Assembly: GCA_904420065.1 (NCBI GenBank)
Contig: CAJFTU010000051.1
Span: 1-55,907, forward strand
DNA from: an uncultured Emergencia sp.
GTDB lineage: Bacteria > Bacillota > Clostridia > Peptostreptococcales > Anaerovoracaceae
DNA length: 55,907 bases
Direction of reading: 5' to 3'
Part shown: positions 27,678 through 36,186 of the stretch, one piece after another
Position numbering within the stretch: position 1 is the first letter of the stretch
How the letters are laid out: each line of letters opens with the position of its first letter
Made by a program: the position numbers and the translations under genes
Notes under the pieces: model-generated
What the model was told of the DNA's origin: nothing
What the model saw: the letters and a program-made list of their open reading frames with translations, nothing else
Database searches by the model: none

Positions 27678-27701
27678 TTCTGCGGCAGCGGGTCCGCAGA
27701 A
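27678..27701 (-). repeat. Hairpin upstream of arcA ribosome site
   Basis: Arms TTCTGCGG (27678-27685) and CCGCAGAA (27694-27701). Its sequence includes GCTGCCGCAG (minus strand), an exact complement of CTGCGGCAGC in the terminator just upstream, so the two structures can compete. Confidence 0.5.
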
Positions 27702-27716
27702 ACAAACTTCAGGTTT

Positions 27717-27760
27717 AAAAAAGCTGCCGCAGAGCGGCATTCCGTCTATCGGCAGCTTTT
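27717..27760 (-). terminator. Intercistronic terminator/attenuator between arcB and arcA
   Basis: On the minus strand AAAAGCTGCCG pairs with CGGCAGCTTTTTT; arms GCTGCCG (27723-27729) and CGGCAGC (27750-27756), with six T at 27722-27717. It falls 13 bp after the arcB stop, inside what should be one operon. Confidence 0.8.
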
Positions 27761-27772
27761 ATTGCTTCGAAA

Positions 27773-28768
27773 TTAGCCGATCGTCGCTACGATAACTGCT
27801 TTGATCGTGTGCATTCTGTTTTCAGCTTCATCGAATACGACAGAGTTCTTGCTTCTGAATACTTCGTCAGTAACCTCACGAATGTCGTATCCGGCTTCTT
27901 TCTGCGTCTTTGCCATAGTCGTTTCGAAATCGTGGAAAGAAGGCAGACAATGCATGAACAGGCAATCCGGATTTTCTGTTGCATCCATCAATTCCTTTGT
28001 TACCTTGAACGGAGTCAGAAGTCTAACTCTTTCAGGAATCTCAGCCTCTTCACCCATGGAAGCCCAAACGTCAGCGTAGATTACATCTGCGCCCTTCAGG
28101 CAAGCCGGATCAGAAGAGATTTCGATAACCGCTCCGGTTTCCTTTGCAACTTCCTGAACCTTATCGATAACATCCTGCTTCAGTTCAGCCTTGAGTTCGT
28201 CCGGACCATAAGCTACATAGTGCATGCCCATCTTAGCGCATCCGTACATCCATGCGTAGCTCATGTTGTTTCTGATATCTCCGCTGAATACAACCTTTAC
28301 TCTGTTCAGCGGTTTTGCAACATGCTCTTCGATAGTGAGCAGGTCAGCCAGGATCTGAGTCGGGTGATCCACGTCAGTAAGACCGTTCCATACAGGTACG
28401 CCGGCATATTTTGCAAGACCTTCTACGACTTCCTGATCAAAGCCTCTGTACTCGATACCGTCATAGAATCTGCCCAGTACTTTTGCCGTATCTTCCATAG
28501 TTTCCTTTTTGCCCATCTGAGAGCTGCCGGAATCGAGGAATGTAACGCCAGCGCCTTCATCCATAGCGGCAACTTCAAAAGCGCATCTGGTTCTGGTGGA
28601 CGTCTTCTCGAACAGCAGAACGATGTTCTTTCCTTTGAGGATCTGGTTGCAGATTCCGGCTCTCTTCTTCGCCTTCAGGTCGTGAGCCAGGTCAAGCATG
28701 TATCTGATTTCTTCCGGAGTGAAATCCATAAGTGTCAAAAAGCTTCTTCCCTTTAAATTTACTGCCAT
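27773..28768 (-). CDS. arcB: Ornithine carbamoyltransferase (catabolic type by context)
   Basis: A 331-residue transcarbamylase; in the deiminase pathway it splits citrulline with phosphate to ornithine and carbamoyl phosphate. The carbamoyl phosphate motif is STRTRCAFEV (about residues 56-65), with HPTQILADLL near 135 and the Cys-loop HCLPSFHD near 272-279. AAAGGAG lies 8 nt before the ATG. Its place before arcA and arcC argues for the catabolic role, but the sequence alone does not separate ArgF from ArcB, and carAB/argG nearby could use an anabolic enzyme. Confidence 0.95.
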   Translation of the reverse strand: MAVNLKGRSFLTLMDFTPEEIRYMLDLAHDLKAKKRAGICNQILKGKNIVLLFEKTSTRTRCAFEVAAMDEGAGVTFLDSGSSQMGKKETMEDTAKVLGRFYDGIEYRGFDQEVVEGLAKYAGVPVWNGLTDVDHPTQILADLLTIEEHVAKPLNRVKVVFSGDIRNNMSYAWMYGCAKMGMHYVAYGPDELKAELKQDVIDKVQEVAKETGAVIEISSDPACLKGADVIYADVWASMGEEAEIPERVRLLTPFKVTKELMDATENPDCLFMHCLPSFHDFETTMAKTQKEAGYDIREVTDEVFRSKNSVVFDEAENRMHTIKAVIVATIG

Positions 28769-28853
28769 TGTCTTTTCTCCTTTTCTCTTCTGAATAATTT
28801 TAAATGCGATTCATAAAGTAGTTTAACTCTCAATAAAAAAATCATACTATATT

Positions 28854-28899
28854 TGTCAAAAAATTAAAGTACCAGAGCTTCTGTTTTTTTATGTACCAG
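28854..28899 (-). promoter_or_regulatory. arcB upstream region: TTGACA and paired CTGGTAC repeats
   Basis: Minus strand: a perfect -35 TTGACA (28854-28859) with only weak -10 candidates at the right distance (TATTGA or TTATTG near 28830-28836). Upstream of it lie two direct copies of CTGGTAC (28869-28875 and 28893-28899), 24 bp apart start to start. Direct repeats of this kind are the usual sites of MocR/GabR-type regulators, whose gene is the neighbour. Confidence 0.5.
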
Positions 28900-28930
28900 T
28901 TATTCGTAAAATTTTCCTTTTTTATCCTCT

Positions 28931-30400
28931 TTATCCCCTCTCCTCAGCCAGTCCCTCGATGATCTCCGTCAGATTTTCCATACCCAGCCGTATCCTGGCC
29001 GGAGTTTCATAGGAATAGTTTAAACGAATGTTGTTGTGACCGCCGTTTCGGTGAGGAAAAAACACCTCGCCGGGGATGACGGATATCCCTCTCCTGCCAC
29101 ACTCGGCGACTACGGTTTTCGCGTCTACATTGCCCGGCAGCCTGCACCATATGTAAACGCCGCCTTTGGGCTTTCTGTAGGTAACGCCAAGAGGAGCCAG
29201 CCGATCCAGATATTCGCACATCAGATCTCTCTTTTCCTTGTTGAGGCCGGCAATACGCTGCACGTTTTCGTAGTACTTTCCGTCGGTAATGCATTTGGCC
29301 AGCAGCTTCTGCGTCATCCAGTCCAACGACATGATTCGGATAGATACCAGATAGCTCAGACTGCGGATCAGCTTTTCCGGGGCAACTACAAAAGCCATGG
29401 AAAGTCCCGGAATGAAAGTTAGGGAAAAGGAGTAGATATAGATCACGTTTTCGCTGCGGTCCATGGACTTTATCGTCGGGAGGAACTTCTCCTCAAAGGA
29501 CAGTTCCGACGCCGCGTCTTCCTCAACGATGGGGAGACGGTACCGATTGGACAGCTCCAGCAGTTTTCTCCGGCGCTCCACCGAAAGAATACAGCCCGTA
29601 GGATCGTGATAGCTGGAATTGACGTAGATGAATTTAGGCCTGTGTTTTTCGATCAGGACATCCAGGTTTTCACAGATCATGCCGTTTTCATCCACGGGAA
29701 CCGTGATCGGAATACAGCCGGCCAGTTCGATTACCCGATAAACGTCCGGCGATACCGGTTCCTCGATGATGACCTTATCGCCCGCTTTCAGAAGGGCCGT
29801 GATGATAAAGTCCAGAGCCTGATTGGTCTCCGACAGGATCTGCACCTGGTTCATCCCCGCCTTTATTCCCTTTGTCCGCAGGTAGGAGATGATGCGCTGC
29901 CGAAGGGTCAGATCTCCCTGATAAGGGGAAAGATAGAACGGCCGTCTTCCTTCTTCTTTGAGGATCGATGCCAGGTCAGCCGCCAGTTCTTCTTCATCGT
30001 ACACCGCAGGCGGCATGCCGGTGGAAAAAGAAATATTGTTTTCCTCTGTGAATCTCAAGAAGATATCGTCGAAGGTTCTCTCAATATCCTGGTATTCATC
30101 TTTGATGATATTGCTCCAGTTTACACGCCGTCTTACATCCGGCTCCGACGGACTGTCGTCGCTGCGGAAAGTCACTCTGTACCCGACGCCCTGAAAAGAA
30201 TCGATCAGTTCCTGGTCTTTCAGATGGGAATAAGCTTTGATCACCGTGTTTCTGTGAACGCCAAGAAGCTGGGCCAGAGACCGCTCGGAAGGGAGAATCG
30301 TTCCGTCAGCCATATTGCCGCTGACAATCATCTCTTTAAGCTGATCCGCGATCTGCCAGTACAGGGGCGTTCTGAGTTTCTTATCGATGATGATCTCCAT
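28931..30400 (-). CDS. MocR-type GntR/aminotransferase regulator, PLP lysine missing
   Basis: A 489-residue regulator: GntR-type winged helix (about 1-75, with HRNTVIKAY), linker, then a class I aminotransferase-fold domain (about 120-489). In MocR/GabR proteins the cofactor pyridoxal phosphate binds a lysine in SFSKT. Here the matching stretch reads YSFSLTF, with Leu327 at the lysine position. The usual EDDY is EEDA (293-296), so the cofactor-ring Asp and Tyr are probably changed as well, while the carboxylate-binding Arg in NNIRLNYS near 458 is kept. AGAGGAG precedes the ATG; it sits 4 bp after the THUMP methyltransferase gene, and the arc operon follows, its likely target. Confidence 0.9.
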   Translation of the reverse strand: MEIIIDKKLRTPLYWQIADQLKEMIVSGNMADGTILPSERSLAQLLGVHRNTVIKAYSHLKDQELIDSFQGVGYRVTFRSDDSPSEPDVRRRVNWSNIIKDEYQDIERTFDDIFLRFTEENNISFSTGMPPAVYDEEELAADLASILKEEGRRPFYLSPYQGDLTLRQRIISYLRTKGIKAGMNQVQILSETNQALDFIITALLKAGDKVIIEEPVSPDVYRVIELAGCIPITVPVDENGMICENLDVLIEKHRPKFIYVNSSYHDPTGCILSVERRRKLLELSNRYRLPIVEEDAASELSFEEKFLPTIKSMDRSENVIYIYSFSLTFIPGLSMAFVVAPEKLIRSLSYLVSIRIMSLDWMTQKLLAKCITDGKYYENVQRIAGLNKEKRDLMCEYLDRLAPLGVTYRKPKGGVYIWCRLPGNVDAKTVVAECGRRGISVIPGEVFFPHRNGGHNNIRLNYSYETPARIRLGMENLTEIIEGLAEERG

Positions 30401-30404
30401 AGTT

Positions 30405-31532
30405 TCATCTCCTCTTTCCGTAAAACTGGTAATAGCAGGTTTCCAGCCTGCCGTTATACAGCTTTCTCCGTCGGTCGGCCGGCCGGTTCAAAATTTTACC
30501 CTCTGCCTCTTTATCTGCAGTAAGCAAAAACAAGGACCAGTCCGGATTTTCGGTTAAAAAGCTCCTGTATTTTGCATAGATCTCATCGATTTGTCTGCGG
30601 CTGCCGATCCGTTCTCCGTACGGAGGATTGGTTATGATGATCCCGTTCTCCTCCGTGGCGGTCAGATTCTTCATATCCATGCGGGAAAAGGAGATTACAT
30701 CGTCCACTCCGGCTTCGACGGCATTGCTTCGGGCCGCGGAAACGGCCCGGTTATCGATATCCGACGCAGCGATGCGGACAGCCGCATCGTACTTCACTGC
30801 ACCGTAGGCCGCTTTTCGCTCTTCTTTCCACAACTGATCCGGAATCAGCTCCCAACCTTCGGAGGCAAATTCCCTTCCGAGGCCCGGAGCCAGATTTCGC
30901 CCGATCATCGCCGCCTCTATGGCGATGGTTCCCGATCCGCAGCAGGGATCCACAAGAAGCCTTCCTTCCCGCCAGAAGGACAGCTGAACCAGACCGGCCG
31001 CCAGAGTTTCCTTCAGCGGAGCAGCTACGTCGGAAACCCTGTAGCCCCGCTTGTGAAGTCCTCTGCCGCTGGTATCCACAGTTAAAACCGCGATATCTTT
31101 AAGCAGCGTAACCTTAATCGTGTATTCTGCGCCGGTCTCCGGAAAGAGATCTATGCAGTAATATTCTTTCAGTCTCTCGACGACGGCCTTTTTTACAATA
31201 CTCTGGCAGGACGGAACGCTGTGAAGCTTGGACTTTACCGATGTACAGGTGACGGTGAATTTTCCGTCAATGGGGATCAGTTCTTCCCACGGCAAGGCTT
31301 TCGTCTGCTGAAACAGATCCTCGAACTCCGTCGCAGGAAATTCTCCCATCTTGAGTAAAACTCTGTCGGCTGAACGAAGCCAGAGATTGCTGCGAACAAT
31401 AGCCCGCTCATCGCCCAAATAAGTAATCTTGCCGTCTTCTGACCTGAGTATCCGATAACCCAGATTTTGTATTTCTCTTTTTACCACGGCTTCCAAGCCG
31501 AAAGTCGCCGTTGCGATCAGTTCTATTTTCAT
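30405..31532 (-). CDS. THUMP-domain class I RNA methyltransferase (RlmL-N/YpsC-like)
   Basis: A 375-residue protein with an N-terminal ferredoxin-like/THUMP region (about 1-155) and a Rossmann methyltransferase domain. SAM and catalytic motifs are DPCCGSGTIAIEAAM near 190-204 and TNPPYGERIG near 300-309, the latter typical of N2-guanine methylation of 23S rRNA. Start: ATG at 31530-31532 with GGAGAAGAG close ahead; a longer frame upstream reads through a terminator of mreB and is not used. It precedes and nearly touches the MocR gene, which is probably chance operon sharing. Confidence 0.92.
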   Translation of the reverse strand: MKIELIATATFGLEAVVKREIQNLGYRILRSEDGKITYLGDERAIVRSNLWLRSADRVLLKMGEFPATEFEDLFQQTKALPWEELIPIDGKFTVTCTSVKSKLHSVPSCQSIVKKAVVERLKEYYCIDLFPETGAEYTIKVTLLKDIAVLTVDTSGRGLHKRGYRVSDVAAPLKETLAAGLVQLSFWREGRLLVDPCCGSGTIAIEAAMIGRNLAPGLGREFASEGWELIPDQLWKEERKAAYGAVKYDAAVRIAASDIDNRAVSAARSNAVEAGVDDVISFSRMDMKNLTATEENGIIITNPPYGERIGSRRQIDEIYAKYRSFLTENPDWSLFLLTADKEAEGKILNRPADRRRKLYNGRLETCYYQFYGKRR

Positions 31533-31611
31533 CTCTTCTCCTGTTTCTCCCGGCGCCGAAGGATGCAGACGCTCCGCTCCTTTTCCGGGCAATTGGTCTT
31601 TCGACCTGCAC

Positions 31612-31651
31612 AAAAAAAGCACAGCGGTCTATTCGGGTCTGCTGTGCTTTT
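31612..31651 (-). terminator. Terminator after mreB
   Basis: Minus strand: GCACAGC (31641-31647 complement) and GCTGTGC (31619-31625 complement) form the stem, followed by seven T (31618-31612). It sits between mreB and the methyltransferase gene. Confidence 0.85.
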
Positions 31652-31668
31652 GTAATAACCAAACCGTT

Positions 31669-32685
31669 TTACAGATAAGGCTGTCTCCTGTTCAGAGAGT
31701 TGCCCTCCAGGGATTCCAACTCGTTGAGCGCTTTGCCCGTGCCGATTGCCACACAGGAAGTCGGATCCTCAGCGATTCTCACCTTTATTCCGGTTCTCTC
31801 TTCTATTCTACGGTCAATTCCGTACAGCAGAGCTCCGCCGCCGGTAATGACGATACCGGAATTGCTGATATCCGCCGCCAGTTCCGGAGGAGTCTGCTCA
31901 AGAACGCTGTGCGCCGCTTCGCAGATGGTATGGAGAGGTTCCTCAAGAGCTTCCATGATCTCCTCTGAGCTTACTTCCACAGTTTTTGGCAGACCGGTAA
32001 CCAGGTCTCTGCCTCTGCACTCCATGGTCATGTTCTCTTCGCGGGGAAATGCCGTGCCTATGGTCTTTTTGATCTCTTCGCCGGTTCTTTCACCGATATA
32101 CAGCTTATGAACCTTGCGCATATATTTGATGATGGCGTCGTCGAACTTGTCCCCCGCCATTTTTACCGATGTGCTGGCCACAATACCGCCCAGGGAAATA
32201 ACGGCGATATCGGTGGTTCCTCCGCCTATATCGATGACCATGACGCCGTCAGGCTGAGAAATATCGATACCTGCGCCGATTGCCGCAGCTACAGGCTCTT
32301 CCATCAGATAGACGTCCTTACCTCCCGCCTGTGTCGCCGCCTCTCTGACTGCTCTTTTCTCCACCTCGGTAACGCCGCTCGGTACGCAGACCATAATTTT
32401 GGGCTTGAAGAATCTGCCGCTTCCGCAGGTCTTGCGGATAAAGTACTTCAGCATCCTCTCTGTGATATCATAATCGGATATGACGCCGTCTCTCAGCGGT
32501 CTGACCGCGATAATATTGGCCGGCGTTCTTCCCAGCATCTGTCTCGCCTCTTCTCCGACGGCGAGAATTTCGTCGGTATCCTTGTTAATCGCCACGACAG
32601 AAGGCTCGTTGAGCACTATACCTTTGTTTTTTATATATACCAGCACATTGGCTGTACCTAAATCAATTCCAACTTCACTTGCCAT
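31669..32685 (-). CDS. mreB: Rod-shape protein MreB/Mbl
   Basis: A 338-residue bacterial actin that positions the cell-wall elongation machinery at the membrane. Phosphate 1 motif GIDLGTANVLVY is at residues 5-16, phosphate 2 DIGGGTTDIAVISLGG near 155-170, adenosine motif ITGGGALL near 285. Start: ATG at 32683-32685 with AAAAGGAG seven nt ahead; ATGs 2 and 7 codons upstream overlap or precede that site. It is not followed by mreC/mreD, so it may be an Mbl- or MreBH-like paralogue. It has a long structured leader. Confidence 0.95.
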   Translation of the reverse strand: MASEVGIDLGTANVLVYIKNKGIVLNEPSVVAINKDTDEILAVGEEARQMLGRTPANIIAVRPLRDGVISDYDITERMLKYFIRKTCGSGRFFKPKIMVCVPSGVTEVEKRAVREAATQAGGKDVYLMEEPVAAAIGAGIDISQPDGVMVIDIGGGTTDIAVISLGGIVASTSVKMAGDKFDDAIIKYMRKVHKLYIGERTGEEIKKTIGTAFPREENMTMECRGRDLVTGLPKTVEVSSEEIMEALEEPLHTICEAAHSVLEQTPPELAADISNSGIVITGGGALLYGIDRRIEERTGIKVRIAEDPTSCVAIGTGKALNELESLEGNSLNRRQPYL

Positions 32686-32952
32686 TTCCATACTCCTTTT
32701 CTTCAAAATATTTATCCCTTACTGCCCTGCAGCGCCAACAGACCGGCGCAAACGCACCCCGCTTCTCGCGGCCTTTTTCAGTCCAACCGGTCAGGACAGG
32801 GGCTCTCTATCCCATCTTTACCTTTGCAAATTGAAGGCATATATAGTATTTACACAAACGGGAAAAATATACCATAACAATCCCCTGAGACGGCCGGACT
32901 GCGGTATAATTTCTATCTTTTGCGTTCTTTCCCAATTTGTCAATCGCTGTGT
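32686..32952 (-). other. Long structured mreB leader
   Basis: About 267 nt between the predicted start of transcription and mreB, without a gene. The part near the gene folds well on paper: GACCGG (complement of 32787-32792) with CCGGTC (32740-32745 complement), enclosing CCGC-GAGAA-GCGG, and flanked by GCCCCTG with GCAGGGC. No riboswitch class I know matches, and there is no T-run after it. A regulatory leader is possible but not shown. Confidence 0.35.
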
Positions 32953-32958
32953 GAGAAC

Positions 32959-32987
32959 ATTATACCCAATTTCCTCTTTTTTTTCAA
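32959..32987 (-). promoter_or_regulatory. mreB promoter
   Basis: Minus strand: TTGAAA (32982-32987), 17-nt spacer, TATAAT (32959-32964). Confidence 0.7.
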
Positions 32988-33041
32988 CGCAAATGCTGAT
33001 TTTTTCCAAAATCGAAAAAGCGCGTTTCTCTTTTCTCGCTG

Positions 33042-34787
33042 CTATGAGATGGCATATTTTTTCTGATACTCGGCGAACATCTCCTTGAACTCTGGATCGC
33101 TCATCGTCTTCAGCTTGTCCAAATATTTGTGGGTATCGAAGGAAGATTTGGACAGCTCGATCATCGCCACGGCAATGTTGGAGCAGTGGTCGGAAACCCT
33201 TTCATAGTTGGTCAGAATATCCGAAAGAACGAAGCCGTGCTGGATGGTACACGTTCCGGTCTGAAGACGGTTGACGTGATTCAGCTTTATCTCCTCGATG
33301 ATTCCGTCTACGGCCTGTTCCAAAGGTTCCACTCGGAAGGCCAGATCCAGATCATCATCGTCAAAGGCCGTTATGGCGATATCCAATATCTCTTTTATTG
33401 CCGATGTGGCAATCCGAATTTCCCGCCTCCCCTCTTCGGAGAGAACGATCTTTTTCTCGGAAAGCTCCTGAGCCGCTTCCGTAACGTTTACGGCATGGTC
33501 GCTGATTCGCTCAAAATCACCGATGGTATGCAGCAGCTTGGAAATCTGCCGGCTGTCCGCATCTGAAAGCTGAGCCCCGGAAAGTCTGACCAAATAAGAA
33601 CCGAGGCGGTCTTCGTAGATATCCGCTTCTTTCTCCAGCTCTTTGACATTTTCGGCTTTCTCCCTGTCGTAGTCAAACAGAAGATCCATCGCCGCCATCA
33701 TGGAATTCTTCGCCACATAGGCCATGTCCGTAGCGATGTGGTTGCACTCCTGCAGAGCGATAGACGGCGTATTCAGAAGTCTTTCATCGAGGAAAGCGAT
33801 TTCCTTCTCCGGCTCAGTCTTGATGGTTCCTTCAGCCAGCTTGACCAGCTGTTTGGAAAACGGCAGCAGCAAGACTGTAGTTGTAATATTGAAGATGCTG
33901 TGCACTACCGCTATGCCCACCGGACTGATGGCGTTGGCGATAAACGGCATATCGATAAGGAAATGAGCGATAAAATACAGAGTCATAAATATGACCGTTC
34001 CGATAATATTGAAAGAAATATGAATGACCGCTACCCGCTTAGCGTTTTTGCTTACGCCAATACTGGATATCAGCGCAGTAGCGCAGGTGCCTATATTCTG
34101 TCCCATAATGATCGGTATGGCCATTCCGTAGGATATGCCGCCCGTAAGCGACAGAGCCTGGAGAATTCCTACCGATGCAGAAGAACTCTGGATTACCGCA
34201 GTCAGCACCAGTCCGGTCAACAGTCCCAACAGCGGATTGGAAAATGCGGTCAATATGGAGGCGAATTTCGGCGAGTCGGCAAGCGGACTTACGGAATCGC
34301 TCATGAAATCCATGCCATACATCAGAATGGCAAATCCGATCAGAATGCTGCCGATATCCTTTTTCCGGCTGCTCTTGGCGGACATCATCAGGATGATTCC
34401 GACCAGCGCCAATACCGGCGAAAAGGATTCCGGCTTCAGAAGTCTTACCCAGACATTATCACTCTCGATACCTATCAGACTGAGAATCCACGCGGTAACT
34501 GTAGTACCGATATTAGATCCCATAATCACGCCTACCGTGCCGGAAAGCTGCATGATGCCCGAATTGACCAGTCCCACCAGCATTACGGTAACAGCCGAAG
34601 AGCTCTGGATCACCGCAGTGATTCCGATTCCAAGGAACAGGCTCTTCAGCGGACTCGACGTCATCCGTCTTAAAATCTCTTCCAGTTTTCCTCCGGCCAA
34701 CTTCTCCAGACCCTGCGACATCAGGTTCATCCCATAGAGAAACAGCGCCAGCCCGCCGAACAGTGAAATAAACGAAAAAATATCCAT
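33042..34787 (-). CDS. Na/Pi cotransporter family protein with PhoU-like C-terminus
   Basis: A 581-residue protein. The membrane part (residues 1-320) holds two inverted Na/Pi repeats with the QSSSA motifs (TAVIQSSSAVTVMLVGL near 55 and TAVIQSSSASVGILQAL near 200) and GSNIGTT/GQNIGTC partners. The cytoplasmic C-terminus (about 340-581) is a PhoU-like helical bundle. It imports phosphate with sodium, and the PhoU part may give feedback. Start: ATG at 34785-34787 with GAGG nine nt ahead; an earlier in-frame ATG has no site. It follows phoR by 49 bp and is probably in the same operon. Confidence 0.92.
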   Translation of the reverse strand: MDIFSFISLFGGLALFLYGMNLMSQGLEKLAGGKLEEILRRMTSSPLKSLFLGIGITAVIQSSSAVTVMLVGLVNSGIMQLSGTVGVIMGSNIGTTVTAWILSLIGIESDNVWVRLLKPESFSPVLALVGIILMMSAKSSRKKDIGSILIGFAILMYGMDFMSDSVSPLADSPKFASILTAFSNPLLGLLTGLVLTAVIQSSSASVGILQALSLTGGISYGMAIPIIMGQNIGTCATALISSIGVSKNAKRVAVIHISFNIIGTVIFMTLYFIAHFLIDMPFIANAISPVGIAVVHSIFNITTTVLLLPFSKQLVKLAEGTIKTEPEKEIAFLDERLLNTPSIALQECNHIATDMAYVAKNSMMAAMDLLFDYDREKAENVKELEKEADIYEDRLGSYLVRLSGAQLSDADSRQISKLLHTIGDFERISDHAVNVTEAAQELSEKKIVLSEEGRREIRIATSAIKEILDIAITAFDDDDLDLAFRVEPLEQAVDGIIEEIKLNHVNRLQTGTCTIQHGFVLSDILTNYERVSDHCSNIAVAMIELSKSSFDTHKYLDKLKTMSDPEFKEMFAEYQKKYAIS

Positions 34788-34836
34788 GTACAGTTTCCTC
34801 TCTTTATCTCTGTGCCCGCAAAAGAAGGGGGGGCGG

Positions 34837-36186
34837 CTAAAATACAATCGTTATGCTCGTCCCCAAATTCAATTTGCTGTCGATTCTTATTCTGGCATCG
34901 TGATAAGCCGCTCCGTGTTTGACGATGGACAGACCCAATCCCGTTCCTCCGATCTCCTTGGAGTGGCTTTTATTCACCCGGTAAAAGCGTTCAAAGACCC
35001 GATCCAGATCTTCTTCCGGTATACCGATTCCCGTATCGGAAACAGTTAAAGCCGGTCTGCCTGCCTCCTCAAAAACGCTGACCGTCACCGTTCCTCCGGT
35101 TTTGTTATATTTTATCGCATTATCACATAAGTTGTAAACAATTTCACTTAAAATTTGTCCAACAGCTTCTACATAAATATGCCTGCCCGTCAGTTTTACC
35201 TTGACATCCCGCTCCTCTGCAGCCGTTTCGAGGGTGCGTATGACGTCTTCGCAGGTCAGATACAAATCCAGCCTTTCTTTGTGAGCCGCAATCTGCTTCT
35301 CATCCAGCTGCGACAGCTTTATTATGTCCTCCACCAGCTGAATTAAACGCTGAGCCTCGTCATAAATCCGACCGGCAAAGCGGGGAATATCCTCCGACTT
35401 GACGATACCGTTCTTTATGATTTCCGCAAAGCCGGAAATCGAGGTCAGCGGCGTTTTCAGTTCGTGAGATACGTTGGCAGTAAATTCTTTTCGAAAATCC
35501 GCTTCGCGAGTCTTCTCATCCACGTCAGTCTGCAGCTTGCTTATCCTGATATTCAGCGCCTTGTTCTGTTCAGCGATCTTGTTGACAAGAGGCCGAATTT
35601 CTTCATAAGTTTCCGTCTTTTCCGGAAATTCCGGATCGATATCGTTGATCGGCTTGACAATTTTCTTCGCAATTCTTGAGGCCAGCAGCAGCGACAAAAC
35701 CACAGCCATCAGCAGAACAAAGAGAATGGGTTCCAACAGATTCAGCAGCAGAGTAAAAATCGTAAAGTGAACCTGCGATATCCGCACCACCGAATTATCT
35801 TCAATCCGGACTGCACAATACATGGTCTTTTCCGCCAATGTCTCAGAATAGCGCGAATCCTCACCGAAGCCTGTTCTCATGGCTTCCCTTACCTCCGGCC
35901 GGTCGCTGTGGTTCTCCATATCATCCTCATCTGCAGAGGAATCGAAGCGAACCGTTCCGTCCTTGCCTATCCAGGTAATTCGGTGATCCTCGGAAACAGA
36001 AAGATCCCCAAGATAATCCATGCCGCTGCTTTCCACGGCCCTTGCCACGAGATAGGCTTCATTGCGCAGCTCCCTTTCCGACTCGCCGCTGTACTGTATG
36101 TACAGCGCTCCCATAATCAGCGCCAGACAGGCCACCCAGGTCAGAATGGCGACGAGAAAGACTCCCTTGAAAATCCTATTTTTCAT
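34837..36186 (-). CDS. phoR: Sensor histidine kinase, PhoR-like
   Basis: A 449-residue kinase with two membrane helices (about 7-30 and 145-170) around an extracellular segment of 110 residues, a short HAMP/PAS-lacking linker with a coiled coil (about 195-220), H-box VSHELKTPLTSISGF near 236-250, N-box NLCDNAIKYN, and G-boxes DTGIGI and GTGLGLSIVKHG. The ATG overlaps the regulator gene by 11 nt with GGAG ahead. The Na/Pi symporter gene after it and the PHO-box-like repeat before phoP support a phosphate-starvation role; sequence alone does not prove the signal. Confidence 0.9.
   Translation of the reverse strand: MKNRIFKGVFLVAILTWVACLALIMGALYIQYSGESERELRNEAYLVARAVESSGMDYLGDLSVSEDHRITWIGKDGTVRFDSSADEDDMENHSDRPEVREAMRTGFGEDSRYSETLAEKTMYCAVRIEDNSVVRISQVHFTIFTLLLNLLEPILFVLLMAVVLSLLLASRIAKKIVKPINDIDPEFPEKTETYEEIRPLVNKIAEQNKALNIRISKLQTDVDEKTREADFRKEFTANVSHELKTPLTSISGFAEIIKNGIVKSEDIPRFAGRIYDEAQRLIQLVEDIIKLSQLDEKQIAAHKERLDLYLTCEDVIRTLETAAEERDVKVKLTGRHIYVEAVGQILSEIVYNLCDNAIKYNKTGGTVTVSVFEEAGRPALTVSDTGIGIPEEDLDRVFERFYRVNKSHSKEIGGTGLGLSIVKHGAAYHDARIRIDSKLNLGTSITIVF

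Noticed and set aside
32686-32952. Known riboswitch or 6S/SRP/RNase P RNA in the mreB leader
   Set aside because: No SRP (GGAAGGAAGCAGC-type), RNase P, tmRNA, SAM, TPP, glycine, ZTP or c-di-GMP core was found; kept only as an unassigned structured leader.
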